From an uncultured Clostridia bacterium (GTDB lineage: Bacteria > Bacillota > Clostridia > TANB77 > CAG-508), in assembly GCA_934167835.1 (NCBI GenBank), contig CAKPLZ010000004.1, positions 1-64,000 of the forward strand: 64,000 nt of DNA. Direction: 5' to 3'. The notes beneath the pieces are model-generated. The model worked only from the letters and a program-made list of their open reading frames with translations, did not search any database and was not told the DNA's origin. Positions within the stretch are counted from its first letter, which is position 1; the number at the start of each line of letters is the position of its first letter. The position numbers and the translations under genes are program-made. Of this stretch, positions 36,880-45,053 are shown in pieces.

Positions 36880-37899
36880 TTATTCATCACTTTTAAATTT
36901 TTCATTCAACTTTTTGCTAATATATTTCATTACTGAAATTACTTTTGAATAATCCATTCTTGTTGGCCCTATAATGCCTATTGTTCCTAAATCTTTATTT
37001 CCAACTGTGTGTTTAAATGTTACAATGCTTAAATCTTTAAGTGCATCTTGTTCATTTTCCTCACCAATGTAAACATTTATGTCTTTTGCTAAACCAGAAT
37101 TTAATATTTCCATTACTTGCTCTTTGGTATCAAGAATACTTAAAAAGTTTCTTGCTGTATCAATTTTCCTAAACTCAGGAAAATCGAATACATTATTTGC
37201 ACCTTCTAGGTATATTTTTTCTGATTGTTCAAGGGATTTATTCATTTGTGCAATTATAGGTTTTATAACATCTACTTGGTCTTCCATTGATTCTAAGATG
37301 TATTCTTCCATAGGTTTATCTATTTTCGTAAGTGGTTTACCTATCAATTTTCGTTTAAACAAGTAATTTAAGCTTTCAACTTGTGTTTCTGTTATGTCTT
37401 CATTATATTTGATAATAGTTTCTTTTATTGCTCCGTTTTCTGTTAAAACAACTGCCATTAATAATCTATTTCCAAGTGATACAAGTTTAACATCTGTTAT
37501 TATATTGTTACTTGCTTCTGGCCCTATTGCAACTGTTGTATAATGTGTTATTTCTGAAATTGTATCTGTTGCAATTTTGGTTAAATCTTCAATTTCATTT
37601 ACTTTTGTTTCAAGCTTTGATTTTATAAACTGAATTTCATCTAAGCTAATCTTTTCATCGTTTAAAAGTTCATCAACATAAAATCTATATCCTTTAGCTG
37701 ATGGAACTCTACCTGATGATGTATGAGTTTTTTCAATATAGCCCAATCTTTCTAGTTCAGCCATATCATTTCTAATTGTTGCACTACTACAGCCTAAATT
37801 ATAGTTTTCTACGATAGTTCCTGAACTTACTGGCTCAGCTGTATTTATATATTCTTCAATTATTGCTTGTAAAATTTGCCTTTGCCTTTGTTCTAACAT
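36880..37899 (-). CDS. hrcA: Heat-inducible transcription repressor HrcA
   Basis: About 339 residues: winged-helix N-terminus MLEQRQRQILQAIIEEYINTAEPVSSGTI ... SSATIRNDMAELERLGYIEKTHTSSGRVPS, then the GAF-like domain and C-terminal GPTRMDYSKVISVMKYISKKL. The open frame extends to 37953, but the CIRCE operator and promoter occupy that stretch and GAGGTGA precedes the ATG at 37899, which is the family start. Represses its own operon through the CIRCE element. Confidence 0.96.
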   Translation of the reverse strand: MLEQRQRQILQAIIEEYINTAEPVSSGTIVENYNLGCSSATIRNDMAELERLGYIEKTHTSSGRVPSAKGYRFYVDELLNDEKISLDEIQFIKSKLETKVNEIEDLTKIATDTISEITHYTTVAIGPEASNNIITDVKLVSLGNRLLMAVVLTENGAIKETIIKYNEDITETQVESLNYLFKRKLIGKPLTKIDKPMEEYILESMEDQVDVIKPIIAQMNKSLEQSEKIYLEGANNVFDFPEFRKIDTARNFLSILDTKEQVMEILNSGLAKDINVYIGEENEQDALKDLSIVTFKHTVGNKDLGTIGIIGPTRMDYSKVISVMKYISKKLNEKFKSDE

Positions 37900-37916
37900 A
37901 TTACTCACCTCAAAAA

Positions 37917-37943
37917 TTAGCAGTCCTTTTCTTGGACTGCTAA
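37917..37943. promoter_or_regulatory. CIRCE operator (HrcA binding site)
   Basis: Perfect inverted repeat TTAGCAGTC - 9 nt - GACTGCTAA. This is the CIRCE architecture (consensus TTAGCACTC-N9-GAGTGCTAA) with a compensated change in each arm (AGTC/GACT). It lies between the promoter -10 and the hrcA RBS. Confidence 0.93.
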
Positions 37944-37944
37944 T

Positions 37945-37973
37945 ATCATACACCTTATTTTAGCAAATGTCAA
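37945..37973 (-). promoter_or_regulatory. SigA-type promoter of the hrcA-grpE-dnaK-dnaJ operon
   Basis: TTGACA (37968-37973), 17-bp spacer, TATGAT (37945-37950). The CIRCE element begins 1 bp downstream of the -10, so bound HrcA would block initiation. Confidence 0.9.
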
Positions 37974-38002
37974 TACATATTGCTAATTTTTTCAAAATTT
38001 TT

Positions 38003-38785
38003 TTAATCTTCTTGGAATTTATAAATATATGGCTTAATCTCTGGGAATAATTCCTTTACTAAAACTGTTTTTCCTTCTGCTGTTGTTAATTTTATATTTG
38101 GAAAAGTTTTAACCATTTTTTCATTGCTCCATACTTTATTTATTGTATTGGCAAGCTTTTCATTTTTATTGATTTGCATATATTGTTCTATTGCTTTATC
38201 CATATTTTTAACATTTATTTTGTTCTCCACTGCAGTTCTATTTAGGAATAAATTTACTGCAATTCCAGATAATATTGCATCAACCATTAAGAAGATCATC
38301 GCTACACTTGTTATGGTTCTTAAGAGTTCTATTTTTACTTTCTTTTTTACCCAATCAATGAATTTATCAACCACGGGGTTTATCATTCTCATTAATATTA
38401 AACTTAGAATTCCCCAAAAGATCGAATACAGAAGGCATGTTCTTCCATTTATATTCAAAAATCGTTTTGAATAATCCCACCAACGCGCGTCAAAAAGTTT
38501 TTCTCCTAAAAAGCTCATTATGTACTCTATTGTAGATCCAATTACTGCTCCTCCAAAGAAAAGTGTATAGTTGTTTTTGTTAAAAAATTTCAAAAGTAAT
38601 ATAAGTACAACTGCTCCTACTCCATATATTCCACAAAACGGACCATATAGGAAACTCTTTCTACTTTCCAACACATTGTAGTTTATTAATGCAAATAATG
38701 TTTCTATTACAAAACCAGCAAAACTGTATATTATAAAATATGCCATAACTCTGTAAAAACTTGTCTTTTGATTTTTCTTTTCCAT
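38003..38785 (-). CDS. CmpB-like putative ABC transporter membrane protein
   Basis: 260 residues with five or six hydrophobic segments. YFIIYSFAGFVIETLFALIN, RKSFLYGPFCGIYGVGAV, STIEYIMSFLGEKLFDARWWDYS and GRTCLLYSIFWGILSL are the conserved blocks of the PF06541 (ABC_trans_CmpB) family. C-terminal ~80 residues are soluble. No ATPase or substrate-binding partner nearby; many members occur alone and their transport role is unproven. Confidence 0.75.
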   Translation of the reverse strand: MEKKNQKTSFYRVMAYFIIYSFAGFVIETLFALINYNVLESRKSFLYGPFCGIYGVGAVVLILLLKFFNKNNYTLFFGGAVIGSTIEYIMSFLGEKLFDARWWDYSKRFLNINGRTCLLYSIFWGILSLILMRMINPVVDKFIDWVKKKVKIELLRTITSVAMIFLMVDAILSGIAVNLFLNRTAVENKINVKNMDKAIEQYMQINKNEKLANTINKVWSNEKMVKTFPNIKLTTAEGKTVLVKELFPEIKPYIYKFQED

Positions 38786-38797
38786 TTACTACCCCTT

Positions 38798-39526
38798 TTA
38801 TTTTACAACTGTACCTGTACTTTCTTCCTTAAATGTTGATTTTACTACTATCTTAACTTTTTTCTCTTTAGCTAATTTAACACATTTATTGTGCAAAACT
38901 TTAGCTCCATTATTAGCCATTTCTAGCATTTTGTCATAAGACAATTCTTCGAATTTGATTGCATCTTTATTTTTATTTGGGTCTTCTGAATATACCCCAT
39001 CTACATCTGTAAAGATTTCGCATTTTTCCGCTTTTAAAGCTCCTGCTATTGCTATCGCAGTTGTATCAGAACCGCCTCTTCCTAATGTTGTTATATTTCC
39101 ATTTTTATCAATTCCTTGAAATCCTGCGATTATAACAATTTTATCTTGCTTTAAAGCATTTTTGATTTTTCTTGTCCCAATTTTTACTATATTTGCATCT
39201 CCAAATACTGAATCTGTAACAATTGGTACTTGCCAAGCTAAATATGATACTGCATCATATCCCATTTTTTTCAAACATAAACTCAATTTTGCAATTGTGA
39301 TTTGCTCTCCTACTGATACTAAAACATCATGTTCTCTCTTGTCTGGATTTAATGTAATTTCCTTTTCTTCTGCGATTAATTCATCTGTTGTGTCGCCTTG
39401 TGCTGAAACAACAACAATTACCTGTTTTCCTTTATTTTTTTCTTTCGTAATATGCCCACAGACATTAAATAGTTTTTCTGTATTTGCTACAGAACTTCCT
39501 CCAAATTTTTGTACAATTATTTCCAT
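38798..39526 (-). CDS. Aspartokinase catalytic domain lacking ACT regulatory domains
   Basis: 242 residues: MEIIVQKFGGSSVANTEKLF (KFGGSS), FQGIDKNGNITTLGRGGSDTTAIAIAGAL, CEIFTDVDGVYSEDP, ELSYDKMLEMANNGAKVLH, and KIVVKSTF are the amino-acid kinase core of LysC. It stops at VKSTFKEESTGTVVK with TAA and no CGG nearby, so this shortness is real rather than a frameshift. Without the ACT pair, feedback by lysine/threonine would have to be absent or supplied in trans. Confidence 0.85.
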   Translation of the reverse strand: MEIIVQKFGGSSVANTEKLFNVCGHITKEKNKGKQVIVVVSAQGDTTDELIAEEKEITLNPDKREHDVLVSVGEQITIAKLSLCLKKMGYDAVSYLAWQVPIVTDSVFGDANIVKIGTRKIKNALKQDKIVIIAGFQGIDKNGNITTLGRGGSDTTAIAIAGALKAEKCEIFTDVDGVYSEDPNKNKDAIKFEELSYDKMLEMANNGAKVLHNKCVKLAKEKKVKIVVKSTFKEESTGTVVK

Positions 39527-39668
39527 TATGGAACCTCTTTTTAAAATAAAAATACCAATAATATTTAAATCTAAACATTATTTCTTTTGATAGATATATT
39601 ATATATCATAAATTATGTATTTGTGAATAGTTTTATTATATTTTTTTATTTTATTTTGTTATGTAACG

Positions 39669-39694
39669 AAAAAAACACCCGAAGGTGTTTTTTT
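39669..39694. terminator. Intrinsic terminator after spoVG
   Basis: A(7)CACC - CGAA tetraloop - GGTGT(8): perfect stem with a stable loop and T run, ten bases beyond the spoVG stop at 39704. Confidence 0.93.
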
Positions 39695-39703
39695 ATTTAT
39701 TAA

Positions 39704-39973
39704 TTATTCAGCTGTTTCAGCGTCAGGAGAGTTATATGCTTCTAATATAGCATTTTGAATTTTCTCCCTTGTTTCAGCATTGATTGGATGAGCTATATCT
39801 TTGAATTCTCCGTTTGGAGTTTTTCTGCTAGGCATAGCTATAAATAATCCATTTTGACTTTCGATAACTTTGATATCGTGAATTACGAATTCATTATCGA
39901 ATGTTACAGAAGCAACAGCTTTCATTCTGTTTTCTGAATTTACTTTTCTTAAACGTACGTCTGTTATTTGCAT
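39704..39973 (-). CDS. spoVG: Septation/sporulation RNA-binding regulator SpoVG
   Basis: 89 residues: MQITDVRLRKVNSENRMKAVASVTFDNEFVIHDIKVI ... GLFIAMPSRKTPNGEFKDIAHPINAETREKI is SpoVG throughout. RBS GGAAGGCGG. Site-specific DNA/RNA-binding regulator of sporulation, septation and other programmes. Located directly after the spoIIIA operon. Confidence 0.97.
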   Translation of the reverse strand: MQITDVRLRKVNSENRMKAVASVTFDNEFVIHDIKVIESQNGLFIAMPSRKTPNGEFKDIAHPINAETREKIQNAILEAYNSPDAETAE

Positions 39974-40082
39974 GTATGTGCACCGCCTTCCAAAGTTTTA
40001 TTGTACATTATTGTTATGATGTACTAATATATTATTCTCCCTTTTTTGTTTTTTTCCTCTAATATTTTACATATTTTTTAAA

Positions 40083-40691
40083 TTATTTTTTACTTATACT
40101 AATTGTTTCTGCTCCTACTTCTAGTTCACGTGATACTATATTTTGTATTTGAGCTATTTGTTCCGGTTCTAATTTTTCTGCTTTTACTATAACACTTACA
40201 CTGTTTGTATTTGCGAAAATCACTATATTTTCAATTCCTTTTGCTTTTATTAAATTTTCAGCTATCATAAGACTATTTCGTTTTTCATTTATATTTGCAA
40301 TTTCTTTTATTGCTTCATTTTTTTGTTCTTGGGTTGAATTCACATTATTATATATTTCTTGATATGTTTCAAGCATTTGTGAATAAATATTCTCTCTTTC
40401 TAATTTGGAATTTTCAAAGTATGTGTCCTCCTGAACTGTTTGAGTAGTCTCATTTTCTTTTGTCTCTTTATTTTCATCAATGTTTGTTTTTTCTTTCTCT
40501 TCTGCTATATTTTGTTTTGAACTTTCTTCTACCTTTTCACTGTTTACTAAAGTTGCATCCCCAAGTTCTGCAACTTTTGAAGTTTCCATTGCTCCATTGT
40601 TATTTGTACTTGTAAAATTTAAATACCCAGCTGTTACTAACATTAATGATATTACCAATATTATTAATTGGTTTTTCTTTAAAATTTTCAT
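40083..40691 (-). CDS. spoIIIAH: Stage III sporulation protein AH (SpoIIIAH)
   Basis: 202 residues. One N-terminal TM (IILVISLMLVTAGYLNF), acidic linker, then the YscJ/FliF-like ring-building domain: YSQMLETYQEIYNNVNSTQEQKNEAIKEIANIN ... KGIENIVIFANTNSVSVIVKAEKLEPEQIAQIQNIV. Forms the mother-cell half of the SpoIIIA-SpoIIQ channel in the outer forespore membrane. Last gene of the operon; no CGG. Confidence 0.95.
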   Translation of the reverse strand: MKILKKNQLIILVISLMLVTAGYLNFTSTNNNGAMETSKVAELGDATLVNSEKVEESSKQNIAEEKEKTNIDENKETKENETTQTVQEDTYFENSKLERENIYSQMLETYQEIYNNVNSTQEQKNEAIKEIANINEKRNSLMIAENLIKAKGIENIVIFANTNSVSVIVKAEKLEPEQIAQIQNIVSRELEVGAETISISKK

Positions 40692-40712
40692 CTAAATTCT
40701 AATTCCTTTCTA

Positions 40713-41317
40713 TTATTTTGACATTTTAAAGACTTGAATTTTATGTGTTGCAAGTCCAGTAACTGCTGAAACTGCTTGAATTATTTCAGTTTTAGTTTTG
40801 GCATTTTCACCGCCCCTCTGCTATTATTATTGCTCCTTCTATTTTAGGGCTAATTACTTGTTTAGTTATTGGCAAGTTACTTGAATCCATTATTATTTCT
40901 TTATTCTCGTCTATTGTTTCAATTTTTCGCGTTCCACCGGTTAGAATCGCTTTCTTCAGTTTTACTCGTGTTTTTCTTTTCATTTTGCATTGCAACTATT
41001 TCGCTTGTAGATGAATATGTAACTAGTACTTGTACTTTTCCAACACCTGATATTTTTGATAAAATGTCCTCTAATTTTTTCTCTAAATTATATGTATCAA
41101 TTTCAGAATTATTACTATTTTTAACATCTCCTGCGAGTGTTTTGTATGTTTCTTCTTCTGTACTCTTATTTGGTTTTTTATCTTTCCCCCAAATTATATT
41201 AATTGATATTATAGTTATTACAAGCAATACTAAAAATGCAACTAAATTTTCAATAGTCTTTTTATTATCTTTTCCTTTTTTCTTTGCAATTAAACTTTTA
41301 ATTTTTTCATTCAACAT
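40713..41317 (-). CDS. spoIIIAG: Stage III sporulation protein AG (two +1 CGG frameshifts)
   Basis: The first open frame gives the TM anchor (TIENLVAFLVLLVITIISINII) and the ring domain start VGKVQVLVTYSSTSEIVAMQNE. Codon 127 is CGG (40937-40939): skipping C gives SNGGTRKIETIDENKEII. Codon 169 is CGG (40810-40812), immediately followed by TGA in that frame: skipping C gives IIAEGGENAKTKTEIIQAVS ... ATHKIQVFKMSK, stop at 40713-40715. The joined protein is 200 residues and contains the AEGG and HKI(Q/K)V(F/L)KM ending of SpoIIIAG. ATG 41317 is preferred to the GTG at 41326 (AAAGGTGAG spacing). Forms a large ring in the feeding-tube channel. Confidence 0.93.
40810..40812 (-). other. +1 frameshift site CGGT (spoIIIAG, Gly169)
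   Basis: Coding strand GGG-CGG-TGA: the zero frame stops at the very next codon. GGG-(C)GGT-GAA gives the conserved EGGEN segment. Confidence 0.93.
40937..40939 (-). other. +1 frameshift site CGGT (spoIIIAG, Gly127)
   Basis: Coding strand AAC-CGG-TGG; AAC-(C)GGT-GGA-ACG gives NGGT. The zero frame stops five codons later. Confidence 0.92.
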
Positions 41318-41322
41318 AGTTC

Positions 41323-41877
41323 TCACCTTTCATTTATCATAACGATTTGAGCATTGTAAGTTTTATAAAGTAAATCTTTTAAGCTTTGTTTTTCGTTTTC
41401 TTGTATTTCTTCTGTATTGCTTATGTTTCTTGAAATTTTTATTTCAACCTTATTTATCACATTTTTTTTAGTTTTATTTTTAGATATTTCTAAGTGTATT
41501 TCGTTAACATTTCCATAATTCTCATCAGTTTTGTCTATAATAATTTCAATATTTGATACCTTATACCCATTTTCTTGAATAGTATTAATTATTTTATCTT
41601 TCATTGAATTTATGTATGTTGTTTCTATATATGAATTCGTGTCTATTGAATAACTATTAAAGTGACTCGTGTTTTCCATTTCAGCAAAACTTATTTTAAC
41701 TTTTTGACCTGGTATCTTTGTAAAAAATGGTGAAATAATAATAAATGCAATATATATTCCCATAACTGTTCGTATATATTTTTTGATATTCCCATTGGGC
41801 AATACCATTTCTACAATTGTTGATATAATAACTGCAATTACTATTCCTTGAGCCCAATTACTAATCCACTGAATCAA
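41323..41877 (-). CDS. spoIIIAF: Stage III sporulation protein AF
   Basis: About 184 residues. Two N-terminal TMs: WAQGIVIAVIISTIVEMVLPNGNIKKYIRTVMGIYIAFIIISPFF, the SpoIIIAF signature, then a soluble domain. The open frame extends to 41910 but overlaps spoIIIAE; a TTG at 41877 with TAGGTGG upstream gives the family-like start LIQWISNWAQG. Start therefore uncertain. Component of the SpoIIIA channel. Confidence 0.88.
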   Translation of the reverse strand: MIQWISNWAQGIVIAVIISTIVEMVLPNGNIKKYIRTVMGIYIAFIIISPFFTKIPGQKVKISFAEMENTSHFNSYSIDTNSYIETTYINSMKDKIINTIQENGYKVSNIEIIIDKTDENYGNVNEIHLEISKNKTKKNVINKVEIKISRNISNTEEIQENEKQSLKDLLYKTYNAQIVMINER

Positions 41878-41887
41878 GCTAAACCAC

Positions 41888-43024
41888 CTACCTATACATA
41901 AGGCTTGCATTTGAAATTTTTAGAGTTAATGCAATACCTACAATTAAAAGCACTGCCATAAAAAACATTATTCCAAGTAAAATTTTAAATATTCCTGCCA
42001 TTTTTTCTATTACACTTACTATTTTTTTATCTGCTAAAGGCTCACTTATAGCACCAACTAGACTATATAGTGTGCTTAATACTGTTAGTTTTATAATTGG
42101 GATTATGCATATTCCAATTACAATTATTATTCCTACAAATCCAATAGAATTTTTTATAAGTGAAGTGGCTCCAAGTACTGTATCTACCGAGTCTCCAAGA
42201 GCTTTTCCTACAACAGGTATAAATGTAGATGCTGCAGACTTTATTCCTTTAATGGTAATTCCGTCTACACTGCTGGTTAGTGTGCCTTCAAGAGATAATA
42301 GTCCCACAAATATCGTTATTACAAAGCCTAAAAACCATGTAACACTTGATTTGAAAAACTTTGCTAAATTTTCTATTTGAATTTTTTCCGAAAGATTTGA
42401 AGCAATGCTTAATACTAGGCTTATTGTAACTATTGGAATAATTACCAAATTAATAGCATTTCCAACAAATATTATTGTAAAAAGCAATATAGGTTGCAAT
42501 ATTCCTCCTGATGCAACTTGTCCTGTTGCAGTGATTAATGCTATGAGTAGTGGAACTAATGTATTCATAAAGCCTACCAAATTTGTTGTAGTTTCTTTTA
42601 CTGTTGCAATAATTGTTGCAAAATTTGCCATTATTATTGTTACTATTAAAATATACTCACAAAAATATGCAATTTGAGATGTACTTTCATTTCCTAGATT
42701 TTCTCCAATACTTTTTAAAATACTATGTATAACAATTATAATTAAAATACTACCAATTGAAGTTATTGCCGTTAAAACTTCTGGACCTAAAATCTTTAAT
42801 ACTGCTTTATAGAAAATCTTATTATCCACTTTTCCTGTAAGACTTAAAGTAATTAATTCCTTAATATCTAATTCTGGAAGGGCTTCTTTTGTGTATTTTT
42901 CGCTTTCAGAGATAAAACTTCCCAAATTTAAGGCTTCCAATTGATCATTTACAATTGCATTTGTTGCAAAACTTTGAATCGGTATACTTATTATCATTAT
43001 TAACAGCAGTATAATTTTTTTCAT
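41888..43024 (-). CDS. spoIIIAE: Stage III sporulation protein AE
   Basis: 378 residues. Signal-like N-terminus (MKKIILLLIMIISIPIQSFA), then about eight TM segments; family blocks GFMNTLVPLLIALITATGQVASGGILQPILL, LEGTLTSSVDGITIKGIKSAASTFIPVVGKALGDSVDTVLG. Polytopic core component of the SpoIIIA export apparatus. No frameshift. Confidence 0.95.
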   Translation of the reverse strand: MKKIILLLIMIISIPIQSFATNAIVNDQLEALNLGSFISESEKYTKEALPELDIKELITLSLTGKVDNKIFYKAVLKILGPEVLTAITSIGSILIIIVIHSILKSIGENLGNESTSQIAYFCEYILIVTIIMANFATIIATVKETTTNLVGFMNTLVPLLIALITATGQVASGGILQPILLFTIIFVGNAINLVIIPIVTISLVLSIASNLSEKIQIENLAKFFKSSVTWFLGFVITIFVGLLSLEGTLTSSVDGITIKGIKSAASTFIPVVGKALGDSVDTVLGATSLIKNSIGFVGIIIVIGICIIPIIKLTVLSTLYSLVGAISEPLADKKIVSVIEKMAGIFKILLGIMFFMAVLLIVGIALTLKISNASLMYR

Positions 43025-43029
43025 ATATT

Positions 43030-43416
43030 TTACGGCATTATTTTAAGTATGAGTTCTAGAAGTGCTGAAATTATTGGGATTGACATACTAATAACAATAA
43101 CCTTTCCTCCAAAATCTATTTTACTTGCAATAGCACTTTCACCACTGTCTTTACATATACTAACGGCAAATTCGGTAAGTATCGCTATTCCAGTTATCTT
43201 TAATAGTATTGTAAGATATTCTGCATTAATTCCTGCTTTTTGACTAAGATTCGTAAGTAGCTTAACTATGCTTGTAATTTTACTTATACTCATAAAAATA
43301 ATTACTGCACCAGCAAGAATTGAAACATACATACTGAATTCTGGCTTGTACTGTTTTAATATAACAATTATAATAAGCGATACAAAACCTACTCCTATAA
43401 TTTTCACTATGTCCAT
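43030..43416 (-). CDS. spoIIIAD: Stage III sporulation protein AD
   Basis: 128 residues, four TMs. IIGVGFVSLIIIVILKQYKPEFSMYVSILAG and TGIAILTEFAVSICKDSGESAIASKIDFGGKVIVISMSIPIISALLELI are the SpoIIIAD blocks. Six bases upstream of spoIIIAE. Confidence 0.95.
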   Translation of the reverse strand: MDIVKIIGVGFVSLIIIVILKQYKPEFSMYVSILAGAVIIFMSISKITSIVKLLTNLSQKAGINAEYLTILLKITGIAILTEFAVSICKDSGESAIASKIDFGGKVIVISMSIPIISALLELILKIMP

Positions 43417-43425
43417 TTATTTCTC

Positions 43426-43626
43426 CTATAAATTAAAAATAACTCTGACATTATTAAATAAAGTACTAATTTCTTTTATAACTATTGATAATACTATAAC
43501 AACTCCTGCAAGAGTTGTCATCATCGCCTGGTCTTCTCTTCCAGCTCTTACTAGCACTTGGTGCAATACTGCAACTAAAATGCCTATTGCAGCAATTTTA
43601 AACAATAAATCAATTTCCATACTCAA
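43426..43626 (-). CDS. spoIIIAC: Stage III sporulation protein AC
   Basis: 66 residues, two TMs: DLLFKIAAIGILVAVLHQVLVRAGREDQAMMTTLAGVVIVL is the SpoIIIAC signature (AGR-(E/D)(D/E)-A). Small membrane subunit of the SpoIIIA complex. Confidence 0.95.
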   Translation of the reverse strand: MSMEIDLLFKIAAIGILVAVLHQVLVRAGREDQAMMTTLAGVVIVLSIVIKEISTLFNNVRVIFNL

Positions 43627-43634
43627 AACCTTCC

Positions 43635-44144
43635 CTATATTAATATAATAACAATTCCTAAACCAAGTAACATTCCAAGCTTTCTATACATTCCTTCACT
43701 TTTTTCTCTTTCTTTTTCCGCTTTTTTTATCTGTTCATCTAACACGCCTGATGTTATTTCTATTTGACTCAGTTGGCCTTCTACATCTGTTGCTCCTAGC
43801 AATTTACTCAAATTTTTTAAGGCTTGTTTATCTTCCATATTTATGTTTAAAATATTAGTGTCAATTGCTTGGTTCCATGCATCCCCTGCTGGGAAAAATT
43901 GCATATTATAACTTGCAATTTTGAATATACTACCAATGCTTGGTTCTATGTTACTTGAAATTTGTTTAAATATTTCAGGTATTGGCTCGTATGTAAACCT
44001 TACTTTGGTTTTGAACATATTTAAGGCATTTTTGAATTCTCTTAATTCTTCAACACGATACGCATATTTTTGAGATTTGATGAGTCCCAATGCTGAACAA
44101 ACTAAAAAAATAGAGCTATAAATTAATATTTTTATTCCTAACAT
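43635..44144 (-). CDS. spoIIIAB: Stage III sporulation protein AB
   Basis: 169 residues: N-terminal TM, LREFKNALNMFKTKVRFTYEPIPEIFKQIS, and the C-terminal KAEKEREKSEGMYRKLGMLLGLGIVIILI helix, similar to the GspF-like SpoIIIAB family. Its ATG lies inside the end of spoIIIAA when the latter is read through its fourth frameshift (7-bp overlap), which supports that reading. Confidence 0.94.
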   Translation of the reverse strand: MLGIKILIYSSIFLVCSALGLIKSQKYAYRVEELREFKNALNMFKTKVRFTYEPIPEIFKQISSNIEPSIGSIFKIASYNMQFFPAGDAWNQAIDTNILNINMEDKQALKNLSKLLGATDVEGQLSQIEITSGVLDEQIKKAEKEREKSEGMYRKLGMLLGLGIVIILI

Positions 44145-45053
44145 ACATTCTCCTCCACTTGAATTGTTCTATTGGACCCATTTGTTTTTAAAAATATTAT
44201 TCTCTCTATTATTCGCTCATCTATTAATTCTTTTAATATTGGATTTTTTAACAATTCTTCTTTTGTTCTTCCATGTGCTGTAAAAATGCCTTTAACTCCG
44301 ACAGCATACAGCTTCTTTTATAGCATTCACATCTTCTTTTGTTCCTATCTCATCTGCTACAACAACTTTGGGAGCCATTGACCTTATAAGCATCTTAATT
44401 CCTATTGGTTTAGGAATGTTTTCTAATACATCTGTCCTTATCCCAATATTATTCTGTGGAATTCCTTTATATAATGCTGCTATTTCTCCGTCTTTCATCA
44501 ACAAGGCCAACATTTAGACCATCAAAATTAATTTCATCCAACCCTTGACTTATGCTTCTTACAACATCTCTTAAAAGTGTTGTTTTTCCGGGCCCCTGGT
44601 GGAGATATTATTAAGGTATTATAGATACTATTTTCTTTTAAATCTAATATGTAAGGAAGAGCTTTGTTTGCACATCCTATTATTTCCTTGGCTATTCTAA
44701 AGTTTATGCTTGATATGTAGTTAATATTTAATACTTTTCCATTTTCTATAACACAGTTTCCTGTTATTCCGTACTCTATGCCCACCTTTAACTGTTAAGT
44801 ATCCATTTTTTATTTCATTTTGGTATGAATAAATTGAATTATCACACATAATTTGCAGTGACTCTAAAATGTCTTGATATTCAATCTTCCTTTCTAGTAT
44901 ATCTTCTCTATCTCTAAATTTTAAGCCAATGCTTCCATTACTCCTTAATCTGATTTCTTCTAATGAATTTAAAGTTTCATTTGGCTTGTCTATTAATTTT
45001 TCTTTTAACACTCCTGAAACATTTTTTGAAAAAAACTTAAAAATTTCTAGCAT
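44138..45053 (-). CDS. spoIIIAA: Stage III sporulation ATPase SpoIIIAA (four +1 CGG frameshifts)
   Basis: Triplet reading gives five unconnected fragments. Each break is an in-frame CGG, and skipping its C each time reconstructs one 303-residue SpoIIIAA: EIRLRSNG ... TVKGGHRV-G95-ITGNCVIENG; IISPPGA-G155-KTTLLRDVVRSISQGLDEI (Walker A); LNVGLVDER-G188-EIAALYKGIPQNNIGIRTDVL; KVVVADEIGTKEDVNAIKEAVCC-G251-VKGIFTAHGRT (Walker B and sensor), ending EENVC with a stop at 44138-44140 that overlaps the spoIIIAB start. Length matches the family (~305). Mother-cell AAA+/GspE-like ATPase of the SpoIIIA-SpoIIQ channel. Its P-loop glycine is at a frameshift site, so ATPase function depends on the shift. First gene of the operon. 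Confidence 0.96.
44298..44300 (-). other. +1 frameshift site CGGA (spoIIIAA, Gly251)
   Basis: Coding strand TGT-CGG-AGT; TGT-(C)GGA-GTT-AAA-GGC gives CCGVKGIFTAHG, as in the family. Confidence 0.94.
44488..44490 (-). other. +1 frameshift site CGGA (spoIIIAA, Gly188)
   Basis: Coding strand AGA-CGG-AGA; AGA-(C)GGA-GAA-ATA gives VDERGEIAALY. Confidence 0.94.
44588..44590 (-). other. +1 frameshift site CGGA inside the SpoIIIAA P-loop (Gly155)
   Basis: Coding strand GCC-CGG-AAA; GCC-(C)GGA-AAA-ACA-ACA gives PPGAGKTT, the Walker A motif. Any other reading destroys the ATP site. Confidence 0.95.
44769..44771 (-). other. +1 frameshift site CGGA (spoIIIAA, Gly95)
   Basis: Coding strand GTA-CGG-AAT; GTA-(C)GGA-ATA gives GGHRVGITGN, a conserved SpoIIIAA block. 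Confidence 0.94.

Noticed and set aside
36880..37953. HrcA start at 37953
   Set aside because: That stretch is the CIRCE operator; the RBS and family start are at 37899.
38798..39526. Aspartokinase shortened by a CGG frameshift
   Set aside because: No CGG near the stop; TAA follows VVK and then an RBS for the next gene.
40810..40812. Classical programmed frameshift (prfB-like) with slippery codon and upstream Shine-Dalgarno
   Set aside because: P-site codons at the 17 sites are diverse, most cannot re-pair in the +1 frame, and no consistent SD-like sequence lies upstream.
44138..45053. Pseudogenisation of spoIIIAA, pth, rng, dac and others
   Set aside because: All 17 breaks are of one kind (extra C before GGN in an in-frame CGG). 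There are no other indels, no premature stops in the restored frame and conserved motifs are intact. Random decay would not be limited to one codon.
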